Assembly (NCBI GenBank): GCA_015680685.1
Contig: MNCI01004504.1
Location: 379,483-443,482 of the forward strand
Direction: 5' to 3'
DNA: 64,000 nucleotides
DNA from: Gnetum montanum
Taxonomy: Eukaryota; Streptophyta; Gnetopsida; Gnetales; Gnetaceae
Numbering within the stretch: position 1 is the stretch's first letter; the number at the start of each line of letters is the position of its first letter. The position numbers and the translations under genes were made by a program. The notes under the pieces are model-generated. The model ran no database searches, was not told the origin of the DNA, and was given only the letters and a program-made list of their open reading frames with translations. Shown piece by piece: positions 34,910 through 46,740 of the stretch.

Positions 34910-35103
34910 TGTATTTAGGTGCTACGCTATAGCTACGTGCTACGCTGCAGTAGATCCATGCTATGTTGCAGGGGATAGGGATGTCCCTTGCTATACTATA
35001 GTAGACAAGGGTGCTTCGTGTTATGCATGGGATGTGGAATGTCCCGTGTTATGTGTGGGACATGGAAGATCCCAGAAAGTAACAAGTCTTTTGACCACGT
35101 AGG
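34910..35103. repeat. TACGCTG-type repeats ahead of antisense gene promoter
   Basis: Repeated GCTACGCTnnAGCTACG, GTGCTACGCTGCAG and GCTATGTTGCAGG words near 34918-34970, then duplicated GGATGTGGAATGTCCCGTG-like text. The TACGCTG core is the same as in the element C LTR U3 (45188-46372). Confidence 0.65.
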
Positions 35104-35115
35104 CTATAAATAAGG
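35104..35115 (+). promoter_or_regulatory. TATA box upstream of the element C antisense gene
   Basis: CTATAAATAAGG on the plus strand, about 140 bp before the proposed ATG at 35245. It is near-identical to the A LTR TATA context and lies directly downstream of a TACGCTG repeat group, so the antisense gene may have its own promoter. Confidence 0.5.
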
Positions 35116-35244
35116 GATTACCCCATGGTAATCTTATTACTTCCACTATCAGAGCTAACACCCAGGGCGTAGTGCGGTTGAGCTAAGAGACAACATAGTA
35201 GTCATAGTGTAGCATTTGATACATCTGAGTTTGTCAGTAGGATA

Positions 35245-38200
35245 ATGGCGCACAACAGTGAACACAAGCATTAGTGGCTTGCCAATGTAGACGAAGGGGA
35301 GTGCACCCTACGACGTCTTCCCAAGGCACATGTTGAGGAATGGTAGGAGGACCCATCCACTTGGTAGATCACTATGCAACCCTTGTTTACATTGTGTAAT
35401 TTATCAAGTTAGATTATTACTATAGTCACTATTTCTTGGTTGCTACGGTTGTCATTATTACTATGCTACGACTATTGTTATTGCCTTGGCTACCACTTTG
35501 GCTGCTACACCGTGGTTGTTGCCACTCTAGCCGTAGTGGTTGTGGCAATCGCTACACTATGGTTGGCACACAACGCTGCTTTGACCACAATTTTTGGGAA
35601 TGGATGATGCACCACCTTGTGGGTTTGAAGGATTCTGAGTAGCGAAGTGCACATTCTATGCAACGTAGCACCCATGGAGGGGATTTTGGTTTACAAGGTT
35701 TCTTAGGCAATGTAGCACTTGTTCAGCATAGTGTAGCACATTGTATGCTATATTTCTTGTAGTAGGATAGAGCTAGGATAATGGAAATTTTGTATGTATT
35801 TTTCTTAGGTCACATTATTTTTGACATTATGACTATTAGACTGTTGTGTTTTCGATGGTTGTTATGCTACACCATTACACCACTACGCTGGTAGGCCCGC
35901 TACGCTAGCAGACCTGCTAAGCTGTTAGAGCCACTACGCTGCTATGTTGGTTACAGTGTTGTACCTACTACATTGTTATACTTGTTACATTGTTATACTT
36001 GTCGTATTTGCTATGTTGCTATGCTGCACTGTGTATGGTTGTCATATCGTGCTACATGTAACATAGTTGTTACTCTTGTATAAAGTGTAGTTGCTACACT
36101 ATGCTGTGTAGGGTGTACCTGCTATGCTATGCTACATGTGACACCCTTCTACACTGCATGTAATGTTTGGCCTTGTTTCATTATGTTAGGAACATACTAT
36201 TTTGTACTTGGAAAAAATTTGTATACCAGAGGCTATGCTATGCTATTTAGTAACTGTCACTTGAACATTATATTAACGTCTTGTACTATGTCATGTAGGG
36301 TCATGTTGAAACCCATACTGATTGTGCTTGAGGTGGTAGGAGTCTTATGCTGCCTAAGTGCACCCATGGCCAATGTCCCCCTACCCATGCACGGGTAGGG
36401 GATCAAGTGGTTTGGTTTTGGGAAGGTGCACGGGAGTTCTTAGAGTTCCTCCTTAGCTGAGTGAAGTTTATGGCAGGTGAGTCCTATGAAGATGTTTTAT
36501 ACATGTTGTATCATTTGTCTTACATAGTAAAAATTCTTATTATACTCTACATGTTACTAGGTTTGTGATTGACAAGGATGATCTTCATGATCACGAGGGG
36601 ACATTGGAGTTGGCCCAAATAGCTTTGCAAGAGTTCTCTTCTATGGGGAACATACGTGCTAGTATCATAGAATAGCTTGGAGCCGATTTTAGAACCTATC
36701 CAACCAAGTATGCCAAGTTCTATGTGAAATGTGAAGAACTTGGATGGTTGGATGGTGAATGGGCATCCCGCTGAGCAATTATCATAGAAGACATCCTAGT
36801 GGAAATCCCACCGTTTCCCACGCCATTTAGACCTAGTGTGTTAAATTATGCATTTTTTTCATTTGTTCAAGTGATTGATTTTGTTTTTTTTTAAATTTTT
36901 TTATTTATTTTTGTAGTAGCAAGTGAATCCCAAGAGGTTACGGTAATCACCTCTGGACATGATAAAAGTAACCTCTTCTTCAAGTATGGGGAGGTGGATG
37001 AGACATAATGTTGGCTATACAATGGGGACCCAACCATCCTTGTTTAGAATGTTCAGGAGGCTTGGCTCATGGATTTATTCTTAGTAGTAAATCCAAGTGT
37101 CCCAGTTACAAAAATGCTCTCCCTAGTTGATTCTTTTTCCAAAAAGGCTGACCGCTTCCACACATGGGTTCACAATGTGTGAGTGATGTTTGAGATTGCT
37201 GAAAAGATTTTTGTAGATATTTTTGGTGTTTCCTCTGATGGTCTACCTATAGGAGATAAGACTAGCAAGGATGTTAACCATCAAGGGGATATAGAGGAAT
37301 GGCTAGGGATGAGCAAGGACCGAAAGGGAATTTATATGCACAAGGTCAGGCTAGGGGTAGCCCAAAAGGTTTACCCTGTCTTCTAGGCTTGTGCCTTCCC
37401 CAAGCTACTCTCCCAAGAGAAAATTTTTGGGGTAGAGTAGGCTTGGATCATGAGGGATGTCATGGAAGAAGGGACTTGCTATAATTGGGCCAAGTATCTT
37501 TTCGAAGGCTTGCGGGTTGAAATGGTTAAGCATCGTGAGAAGCTTGATGTCCATTTCAATGTACATTTTTCCTTCTTCATAGCCTACCTATGATGGTTTG
37601 TAGAATTCTTGGTGGTCTCTGAGAATGATATCTGGGTGTAGCAAGATCACACCCAGATATCCAAACCATCAATATGCCAAGTATTCCACACCAATAGATC
37701 CCAAAACCCCCCAGAAGCTATTGGGGAGTCTCTTTCAATAACAACGAAGGATCAGGTGGGACACCCCTTTCATGCACCAGACAGCATTGGAGAGGCACCT
37801 CCCACTAATAGGGGCAATGTGCTAAGGGAGGCATATCTCATTGCAGAAATAGTGAAATCTAGGTTGCAACGTAAGAAGTCTCATCCTATGGAAGAGCCTC
37901 CACGTACTAACGAAGAAAGAGGTAGAAAGTTGTGAATCAAGGTTCACAAAGTGCAACCCACAGTTGGTAAGTATGTTTAGTTGTCTTGTTAGTTACCCCT
38001 CCCATTTTGTGTTAGACTAGCCTGCTTACTTTAGATGTGTTTGACAGAATAATAAGAAGAATTTTTGGCCCCTGAAGTAGGGGCCCTCGCTATAGAAGAA
38101 GATGAGGACCTAGCTGCAGAGGAGGAGGACCTTGCCATGGAGGAAGAGGTCCCTACTGTCAATGATCCTTTTGTAGAGTGTGCCCTAGCACCTAAAGGGA

Positions 38201-39624
38201 ATATGACGGTTGAAGATGCTACCACACTGTTGAGTCAACTAGAAGGGGAAGGGCTACATTTTAATGCCAATGAGTTTGACCATTTTCTTGACATTGTGTC
38301 TATGGGCGATCCCCCTACTCTCACCCCTAAGTGTTTACTAGGTAGTAGCTTTGCACTATCGTTTATGTTATTTTTCAGTTTGGCTTTCCTCTTCTTTGCT
38401 AAGCTAACATGCTCTGTTGTGTAGTGGACACTACTGTTAAGGCCCCCAATTCTTCTTCTTCGATCCACTTCCAACCATGGATCGAGATCCTAGACAAATT
38501 TGTCTTTATGGAGGGGGTGGTTAATGACATGATCGACTGCCTAAGGTAGATTGATCTTGAAATAAGTGTTTTCAAATTACAACACTAGGCTCTCTAAGTT
38601 ATTGCATTTTTTCCATCATCCCATAACTAATGCTTTCTCATGTGTGATTAACAACCTCTTGTCTTAAGTGGGATCCTAGATAGGAGGTCGAGGTTGATGC
38701 TGTGCCTAAACTCTCACCCGAGGTGACCAAGGTGCCTCGTAATGTATACAAGGAAATGAGCAAATGTGTGCTCTACTCGGCACAATCATTGTGGGAGTGT
38801 AGATGTGTCAATGAGGATCTTTGGAAGAGGGTCCAAAATCTTGAAAAGGAGAAGGCTAGCCAAGTGGTTGAGTTGGAGGATTTACGGTCATGAAATGAAT
38901 TTTTGATGGCTCATGACACCTCTGATGGAAGCTAGCATACGGTTGTAATTGATTATGCAAGATATTTCTTAGTCGTACGGGGTAAGAATGAGGCCACTCA
39001 TGAGAGTATTGAGTAATGCTTGTAGATGGATTTATTAGCCTAGAAACACCAAGATTGGAAGGACTACAGGGCCAAAGTGTACGAATGGGGGCAAGCACAT
39101 AAGAACCACAAGCACATGTACAGAATGGAATGTGTTTCCTATCATCGAAAATATTGGGATACTTCCGTTGAGTTACATACCCATAAGTTATTTCTTGATG
39201 TGATTGGTGCTACTAAGGCCTATGAAAAATTTATGCAATAGGTAGTGGTTAGTGAGTCTTCCAAAAGAGAAATGACGTTACCTTCTTGGGAGACCACTAC
39301 TGCCACCTTTTATCTAGGGCCACCCAGATGGACGACTATGGAGAAGGGGAAAGTTGCAGCAAGTGTTGATCTGGGGGAGGAAGATTAGGCCAATCTGACC
39401 GAGGGGGAGATTATAAGGCATTTAGTAGCTGGCATGGACAAGATACCCCTTAATATGGATGTGGGCCCATCTCAGGTTAGACATTCTTTATTGTATCATA
39501 GTCTATTTCATGAGAGCCTTATTGTAATTCAATTCATTATTTTTTTTTTTGCTGTATGTAGGATCCAAATGGAGGTGCAGAACCTAGTGGAACAAGAAAT
39601 GAAGATGCTGGCAAAGACTTGTAG
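35245..39624 (+). pseudogene. Antisense multi-exon gene of element C (unrecognised)
   Basis: Second copy of the gene seen in B, on the plus strand inside the minus-strand element, between protease and RT. Tentative exon 1 begins MAHNSEHKH (35245). A long first intron to about 36280 is filled with TACGCTG repeats. Then come exon 2 (LKPILIVLEVVGVLCC), exon 3 (LAQIALQEFSSMGNIRASII, 36560-36840), a large exon 4 to 37966 (VMFEIAEKIFVDIFGVSSDG, then YNWAKYLFEGLRVEMVKH), exon 5 acidic (38048-38341), exon 6 (FVFMEGVVNDMID), exon 7 with a probable coiled coil (WKRVQNLEKEKASQVVELED), and a short last exon ending 39624. Introns: 37967-38047, 38342-38424, about 38566-38668, 39476-39561. Their positions agree with those of B. 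Stops are fewer than in B. No known domain could be assigned. Confidence 0.65.
35440..36280. repeat. TACGCTG/TATGCTA repeat tract in the antisense gene's first intron
   Basis: Dense short repeats of CTACGCTG, GCTATGCTA and GTTGTTAC-type words, clearest at 35865-36130. They echo the U3 cores of the C LTR. No open frame here looks coding. Confidence 0.65.
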
Positions 39625-39769
39625 CATGGTGAAAAAATATTTTATTTTTTTTTTTGTTTTTCATTTTTTGTAAGCCTTATTGGATGGACACCAAATTTAA
39701 TGAAGAGTAAAAAGTGAAACAATTATTGTATTTTTTTGGTTAATATTTTATTAATATGCTTGGGCCCCT

Positions 39770-39935
39770 TGCTCTAGTTTAAGGCCATTTTGGGCCATTG
39801 CTATGTAATTTTTGAGGTTGATTGCTAGTTTTAGGCCTTAGTAGGCTATGGTGATATTTTAAGGTCATTTTAGAGTGTGCAATAGTTTAAGGTTGTTTCA
39901 GGCTATTGCTAGTTTTAGGCCATTTTGGGCCATGT
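39770..39935. repeat. Hairpin-like repeat cluster between antisense gene and protease of C
   Basis: Four to five copies of CTAGTTTTAGGCCnnnnnGGGCCAT-type units (near 39775, 39825, 39862, 39885, 39910). The half-sites are GGCC...GGCC rather than GGTC...GACC. Confidence 0.75.
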
Positions 39936-40200
39936 GTAAGGTACTAACGATAAGGGAAATGCAAATAGCAAACTTAATGTAAAATGTAGATTATGCCATC
40001 AGAAGTATAACAATTTATTAAAGTGATGTGGAGACAAGTTTTAATCATGCAGTTGTTTCCTAACCTGACATGGGTTAGGCAAGGCATATGGGTGGGAGGC
40101 CTTGTAGTGGTATTCATCTATGTCATCGTCTACCATTTGGAAGGGAAACTCAACCCATGTGGTTTATTTGTTTGACTTGACAGTTTGGCCTATTCATTTG

Positions 40201-40872
40201 TCAAACATGGCATTTCAGTTTGAGTAGGTGCTTTTTTTCAGAGATTTCTGTCTTTGAACCTTGCTCCACGTCTATGTTGTTTATGGCCCAGGGAGCTACT
40301 TTGTCACCGTAAATCACTACTTCCCCATCCACATAGGGTAAGTGGATTTCTTGATGTATAGGTGAGACAACCCTTAGTTGAGCTAACCATGATCTTCCCA
40401 GGATCAAGTTAAATCCTAGCATCTCCTCCACCACGATAAATACCATGCTCATGGGGAACTAGTCCCCTGCCATGAAGTTGATGTGCACAGTCCCCTTGAC
40501 CACCACACATGCCCCATTGAAATAATTAAGGAATGAAGTTGCTATGGGCTTGATTTGATCTACCAAGCCTAACTTGTCAATGATAGGAAATGGGATTACG
40601 TTGGTGGTAGCTTCGTCGTCAACATGTACCTTGCGAATCTTGTATTGACCTACCCAGATGGTGATGAACATAGGAGAAGTTGTCACTTGACCCTTTTTAG
40701 GGTCATCCTTGATAGCTTTGTCATGAAATGTTAGCTGGCTTGGACATGGTTCTTCAGCCATAGGGGGAAGCATGATAGCGTGAATAGCTTTCTCTTTAGC
40801 CAGCATGTTTTCAATAATAGGAATAAATGTCAACATGTAAACCATTGCCTCATGATGTGTTGTAGAGATCAT
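40201..40872 (-). pseudogene. Element C protease
   Basis: Retropepsin module of C in two open segments. The active-site loop reads KVHVDDEATTNVIP (near 40600-40625), with Gly of the D-x-G motif replaced by Glu through one transition. The downstream flap and helix parts continue into GFNLILGRSWLAQL (near 40390-40430). The same order is seen in E (61500-61860). After it the polyprotein stops, instead of running into RT as in most Tat elements. Confidence 0.75.
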
Positions 40873-41013
40873 TATTAGGTCATATAAGATTATTGTTGTA
40901 TTTTTTTGCTTTAAGGATTATTTAACTTGTGAAAGGGCATTCAGGAAGTCTTGCCTATTGTCTTGTTGTTTGCTAACTTTCTCTTCTTCTATACACCCCA
41001 GGAGGTGAATTTA

Positions 41014-41720
41014 TCAAGGAGGAGTAGATTTAGGTTGAACGCTAAGCTTTATTAGATTGGAAGGTGATGGTTGTGTCTCTGTGTTGCTATCCGTAGCTGA
41101 TGACAAAGAGGCCATAGGAACTGTAGACAAGGGGGTAGGCTTAAGGGGACCTAGTGCAGTATGTTCCCTAGCCAACTCGGCTGCTAAATGCTCATCATGC
41201 TTCTTTGGATGGAGAGGCTGGGGTGTAGCCCTCGCCACTCAATTTTGGGTTGGGTGGGAACTTGCATGCCTTGACACCTTGATGAAAAACGGTGCATGCA
41301 TTGTTATAGTGGGAGGCGGTGTAGTTTTCAGCACAAAAGGTGCAGTAGATGTCTGGCGAGGGGCCCTGATAACAAAGGGGATTTGTGACATAGTAGTTGT
41401 TGGAGATTCAGCATTGCGAGGAGGTACATGAACCACAAAAGGTTCCTATTGTGAATCAGTGTTATCATCAATGTCGATGGCATTAATGGTGTAACCTATA
41501 TTGTTAGTGTTTAGAGGATCTTTATAAATGCCCATCAACTGGTTTTCAGGCCTAATGGGACTGCTCTCATCTAGGACTAGCTTACCTTGATTAATCATTC
41601 ATTGAATTTCATCTTTTAATGCTAAGCAATAATCTATATCATGTCCACACAGTTGATGATAGTTGCAGAAATGCTCTAACCTGAAATTCCTAGGCACTGG
41701 TGGTTCATTAGGCATAGCCA
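41014..41720 (-). pseudogene. Element C Gag C-terminal part with zinc knuckle
   Basis: Pro/Ser/Thr-rich segment (41014-41436) preceded by CNYHQLCGHDIDYC (near 41640-41680), a CCHC-like zinc knuckle of the Tat/Ogre kind that would bind RNA. Single stops separate the pieces. Confidence 0.65.
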
Positions 41721-41975
41721 AGGAGGGATTACGAAGGACTTTGCAGTGCCTTTAGTGACATTTGAGGGCCTCCTCTAACATTCATTTATGTTGAATAGGC
41801 CTAGCTCCCAAAAATTTCTTGAGAAGTTCTAAAGGCTTAATTAGCAGCAAGGTATACTTTGAATAGTCCTTGCACTCAAAGCTTGGCCTTGGCTGAGTTT
41901 GCACCGTAGGTGTTGAGGTCGGGGACTAACCTATGTTGCTAGAGTCGGGTGTAGTGTTAGTGGGAGCTTTGGATG

Positions 41976-42662
41976 TTATGGTAGCCTTTTGTTATTGTTG
42001 TTGTTGGGCTTGGTCTCATTAGCCACAGTAGCCACTATAGTTGCTGCAGCCTTACCTTTCTCCTTATCCTTCTTCATGTGTGCATTTTTGTAGGTCACAT
42101 AGGCTGGATCCCTACTAGTTTCTGCTGTGTCCTGAATGTTCTTAGTTTGAGCAAATTCTTGGCTAAGGAACAGTGGACCCAAGTAGTATAGTTTAGACTT
42201 GATAAAGTCATTTACTACACCCTTGAAGATGGCCAAAAAATGGTCCTTGATAATTGGTTCATGTATTTCATTTAAAGTTACACTGCAATGTTGTATAAAT
42301 TTTTGCATGGATTCTAGCAGTTCTTGCTTGACGTTCATGAGCTAGTCTAGGGTGACCTTTGGTTTCAAGTTGTACATAAAGCGGGTTATAAATTAACTTA
42401 GCAACTCCTCCAAGGTGGAGATAGAAGCACGTGGAAGTGCATGGTACCAATCTAAGGCTTTTCTTGTCAGAGACATGGCAAAGACACGAATGATAGTGTG
42501 AGGCCATGGTTGCAATAGTAAGGATTCAGACCTGAATGTTACTAAGTGTGCATTTGGGTTACCCTCCCTATTGTATTTTGTAAATTGGGGGAGTTGTATT
42601 CCAGGGGGTAATGTAAGCACAGGCACAACTAGGCTGATAGGATCATCATGGTAAAAGTCCAT
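41976..42662 (-). pseudogene. Element C Gag core
   Basis: Retrotransposon gag domain: DFYHDDPISLVVPV, IQLPQFTKYNREGNPNAHLV, WPHTIIRVFAMSLTRKALDW, then after a stop and frame change, FIQHCSVTLNEIHEP and LFLSQEFAQTKNIQD. Homologous parts occur in E (59370-60270) and D. It is broken by stops and at least one frameshift. Confidence 0.75.
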
Positions 42663-43661
42663 GACCTGAACGATTTTAGAACTAGTAGCCTTGAGTCATT
42701 TAATCTTTTTAGTGAGGGTCTGGATAAGTTGGAAAGCTTGGTCTAGACTCAGGGATGTCGTAGATGGTTATGAGGCCACTAGAGTAGCTATCGTTGATGG
42801 TGTTGTTGGTGCAACTTCCAATCCCATTGAGGGTGTTGTTGGAACAGCTCCTACCAGTGGCATCGTATGAGCATCCCACATTCTAGTAGGTGGGGCCAAT
42901 GGAGCAGCTACTGCTAGTTGCGCCATGGGAGTATTCATCTACCTAGAGGCTGAGGCGGCCCACAATCCCATGTTCGGTTGTGCTATGTGTGGGACTTGAT
43001 ACATTTGAGGCTATGTGTACTGTTGCGCATGAGATAGTTGAGCTGTAGGGAAAGGAGTTATTGTTATCCACCATGAGGTTGAGGTTAGGCCCTCTACTGA
43101 TGGTGGAATAGGTATAGAGGATGGGATAGAAACGAGACCTACATGTGGTTGTAATGTAGCCATTGTGTGCATGTACGACAACGTGGGTGCTATAGGGGTC
43201 AGGTGCAGGGCTTGGATAGACGAGGAGAGATGGTCACTGGGAAATGAGGTTGAGGGGCCTACATGCTGATATGCTGACGACATTTGATAACTTCCTATCA
43301 TCAAATGGGATCTAAGTTTCGATAGTGTCATGGTAGTAGCAAATGAGGTAGAAGATAGGTGTTGGTGTGATTGAAGGACAGAGGCGGAAGAGATAACCAT
43401 GGTCTAGATTGGGGCACCACCTTCAGAGTGGAAGTCCAACTCCTCTTGCCCATCCTGAAAGCATTCTTCATAGTGGAACACTATGTCCTGTTCTCTTGCC
43501 CTACTCACTTGTACAAGTTGGTTTAGCATCCATTGATATGTCTCAGTCAATAGAATAATGGTATCGGGAGTAGGGATGAACTCCCTTCTATTCCGATAGA
43601 TGAACTCAAAGTTACATTTCTCTTCAAATTCATGACGGTCCAATGGTATATTTGCTTGCAT
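42663..43661 (-). pseudogene. Element C Gag N-terminal region
   Basis: Starts at Met 43661 (MQANIPLDRHEFEEKCNFEF). One TAG at 43404 separates it from an in-frame Ser/Pro/Gln-rich stretch (43400-43011). The first 85 residues match E at 58590-58800 (NRREWFP, DPYQGMLDNL, DYEESL). This extra N-terminal domain of Tat/Ogre-type Gag has no function I can name. Confidence 0.65.
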
Positions 43662-44399
43662 TTTTGCACACAGGAAATTCTATCACTCTTTGTCTTGAGG
43701 TAGACGTTTGGGCGATTGTTGTTGCAATCTCAGGGACTATCTCTGTATTAGCACTGGGCTAAGTAGTCACTCGAGACTTGCTAAATTTTGGATAGAGTAG
43801 GGTACTTCCAAGCTTGAGGTGGGAACTGCAGTGGTAATAGGATTCATTTTTTGTTATGAAAAAGGTACAAACAGGAAAGATACGTGCAAGAAATAGTTGC
43901 AAACAATGCATTTTTGCACTAAGTGGTTGTAGTTAAAAATCGTAGGAGAGGTAGGCTGAAACTGGGTATGCTTGTAAGTGTTAAAAACTAGTTTCCTTCA
44001 CTATTATGCCTGCTATGCTGAGCAGGGCTGCTACATTGATAGGGTTGCTATGCTACACAAGACGCAGGTAGCGTAACATAGTGGACAATGTATCACGATG
44101 GATAGTGTAGCATAATAGAGGGTGTGACGCTGTAGGCAGTGTAACACAGTAAATGGTGCAACACAACAAGTAGTGTAACATAGTAAATGGTGCAACAGAG
44201 TATGCAACATGACACGGTAGATGGTTTCGAGTCTTTCATCCCACAGGGTCCCAAAGGATACATCGACTGGGGCCAACCTGTACCAACCGGTGCATAGACA
44301 ACCATAGGGGTGTCACATCTACTCTAGTTGGGCACTAGTAGTAGGGTACAGAATGCACGCAGGACTACCCATGGAGCAAAGAAGGAACACAATGGTTCA
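43662..44399 (-). other. Element C leader with short repeats
   Basis: Untranslated leader between PBS and gag. At 44040-44225 it holds repeated GTGTAACATAGTAnATGGTG and GTAGCATAATAG words. Cys/His-rich minus-strand frames here are by-products of this repeat. Confidence 0.6.
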
Positions 44400-44418
44400 G
44401 GCCCTCCTTCTAGCGCCA
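44400..44418 (-). other. Primer binding site of element C
   Basis: On the minus strand TGGCGCTAGAAGGAGGGCC, preceded by a TTTT stretch and the LTR end (AGTTGCA). It is the best-preserved version of the PBS shared by B, C and E. The tRNA match was not determined. Confidence 0.7.
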
Positions 44419-45100
44419 AAAATTGCAACTATGGAAAATGTTGGTGGCTGGAACATCGAGAGGTTACCGGGCATACAGCCTAATCCAAGATCTATGTGAG
44501 AGCCGTGCTAGAGAAAAAATAGAAATGGGGTGCCCTAAATGGTCTAGTTGATCAGACAGGGACTTACACGGTGTACAATAACCTTTCTTGAACGATGGTT
44601 TTGAAATGTTACGCATGGAGATTGAAATGGAGAAACCATGGCACACAGAACAGTAAAAGCATAATAGAGTATATAGCTAAGCATTAAATGTGAAGCAATA
44701 CACAATGATGCAAAATATAATGAAATGAAATGAAATGAGCTTGATTAAGAGAATGCACTGCCCCAAAATTAGGGGATTTGATCTTTGTTTGGCTGAAGAA
44801 GGTGTACAAGTGGTGTGCAGTACTGGACAAGCACAACTTACAATGTAATGGTATGGTCACAGCCCCTGAACTATTGCCAATGGCCTAATAACTAAAGCTG
44901 ATGAGCCAGTGCTTGCTAGGCTAGGAGATATCTAGGAAGTGTTACTGCTAAGGTTTGTTGTTTGTTAACCTTTTTCTCGCCAAAATATTTGCCAAAGCCA
45001 ATTGCCAGAAAGCCAAATGCCAAAAGCCAATCTTCAATCGTAAGAAAGCCAAGTCCAAAAGCCAACCTTCAAAAATAACCCCTTGAACATTGTTTGTTGG

Positions 45101-45113
45101 GGTATTTATAAAG
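45101..45113 (-). promoter_or_regulatory. TATA box of element C LTR
   Basis: CTTTATAAATACC on the minus strand. The E LTR has the same CTTATAAATACCCC at 57249, in matching LTR position. Confidence 0.7.
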
Positions 45114-45187
45114 CCAGGAGTAGGAGAGAGATGTGGTTTGGATGCCATGTGTCCTGGGTTTTACATGGCCCAAATTGTGGATATGCT

Positions 45188-46372
45188 ATATTGGTGTGTA
45201 GTGCTACGCTGCAGTGTTATGCTAAACATGAAACCTGCTAAGCTGTGACCATACTGTCAAACTGTATGTGCCAGAATCCAAGGAACTACCATGTTTTTAT
45301 AGAAAATGCCAATGTCAAATGCAAAGTAGAGCCTACGCTCTAGGACTACATCTTCCCTACTCTTGCGAGTAGGGTCAAGCATAGGGACAACTTTGGGAAT
45401 CAATAGGGGGGGTGTAAAGCAAAGCAAACTATTGCTCTTATCTTTTGAGGAGATGCTAGAATAGAAACACTCTTTGCCAATGAGTTTTGGAACTGCTAGA
45501 AACATCCTAATGCTTCTTTGAAAGTGTTACACTACCTATGCCACTCAGTGTAGCAGTATAGCGTAAACACCCACATGCTACGCTGCGTAGCGTAGCAACC
45601 AGTTTTGAAAAAAATTTTACCTGAAAGCTAAAAATAACCCTCTAAGGCGTACCTAGGCAAGTGGCTTCAGCAATTTGAAACCCTACTTTTCATGTTAAAA
45701 GGCTCTAGGACCTATGGATTTCATCCTTTGGATAATTTTTGGCTTTGTGTCGTTGCTACGATGTGCTACGCTGTGCAGCATAGCATAGTGTAGCAGCTAC
45801 TGTGACATGCATCCTTGCTTGATCTGCAATGCTTTGTCAAGAAACTTTTCTTGGGACCAGAGGGTGAAGTGGGACAGGTGGTCTTAGAGGTCGAAGCATG
45901 GCCAAGTGCAAACCTTTTACTAGGGCAACTTGATGAAAGACCTTCATGCGTTCTGACCTTGCTATGTTGTTCTAGGTTGTGTAGCATAGCACAACGTAGC
46001 ACCCAGTTTAACTTGAATTTTGACTCACTTTGCAAATTTTTTGTCATGGGATGTTAGTCATGTCTTGGAGTGGCAGCAGAACAAGCATTTTTGATGGTTA
46101 AAGCATGGGCAATTATGTTTACTTCATCAAAACAGTATGAGCGAAAGCATTATCATAGTAGAACCCTGCTACGCTATGTAGTGTAGCATAGTGTAGCACT
46201 CACATGAAGATGGTTTTTGACAAAATTTGCCACATCCTCCTGCATCATGTTGATCATGGTTCAAGGAGGCAAATATCCCAAAGGGCTAAATCATTTTCAA
46301 TCTGCCTCTTTGATGCTAGATCGGTCTCCGCATGGCTTGCTATGCTATGCAACATAGTGTAGTGTAGCAAGT
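45188..46372. promoter_or_regulatory. Spaced palindromic TACGCTG cores in element C U3
   Basis: Cores such as GCTACGCTGCGTAGCGTAGC occur near 45205, 45577, 45765, 45965, 46170 and 46345, mostly about 190-200 bp apart (one interval is double). Each is close to a GCTACRC...GYGTAGC inverted repeat. They are upstream of the LTR TATA box on the minus strand. Confidence 0.7.
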
Positions 46373-46740
46373 CTTGTAGTTAGAAAACTTGCTGAATTGT
46401 TTAGTCCATCTTGAACACTGTCGGCAACTTCTAGCATGGTCCCTAGGTAGACCATCAACCAGGTCATGCATCAAGTTGGGCAAGCTAGAGGATGTAGCAA
46501 GCTTGTCAGCCCAGGAGATAGAAAATTTGCTAGACTATATGATCTACCCCTAGTGCCTCTTTTGTGCAAGCTGGCCTCATGGCTGGGTTCTGCTTTAACT
46601 ATGCTGTAGAGGGTGGCAAGCGGGCTTAGAAGTGGCTTCGTAGGAATTAGGACTTTCGGGGTGCCATGTTGTCTACATGGTCTAGTGTAACACCGTGCTT
46701 GCAGAGATCTTTGCCCAAATTTTGGGACTATGCTGAGTCA

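Larger units (their letters stand above)
44424..46740 (-). repeat. 5' LTR of element C
   Basis: About 2.3 kb, from TGCAACT at the PBS side to ...GAGTCA at 46740, where copia integrase sequence begins abruptly. On the minus strand it starts TGACTCAGC. It contains a TATA box (45101-45113), a U5 block GATCAGACAGGGACTT shared with B and E, and a U3 with TACGCTG repeat cores. No convincing second copy is seen near 30.8 kb. Confidence 0.7.

Noticed and set aside
38065-38424. Stand-alone 119-codon acidic ORF
   Set aside because: It is exon 5 of the antisense gene running into an intron at 38342; not an independent gene.
44031-44305. Cys/His/Leu-rich minus-strand frames resembling small secreted proteins
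   Set aside because: They translate a short tandem repeat in the element C leader and have no partner copy in B or E.
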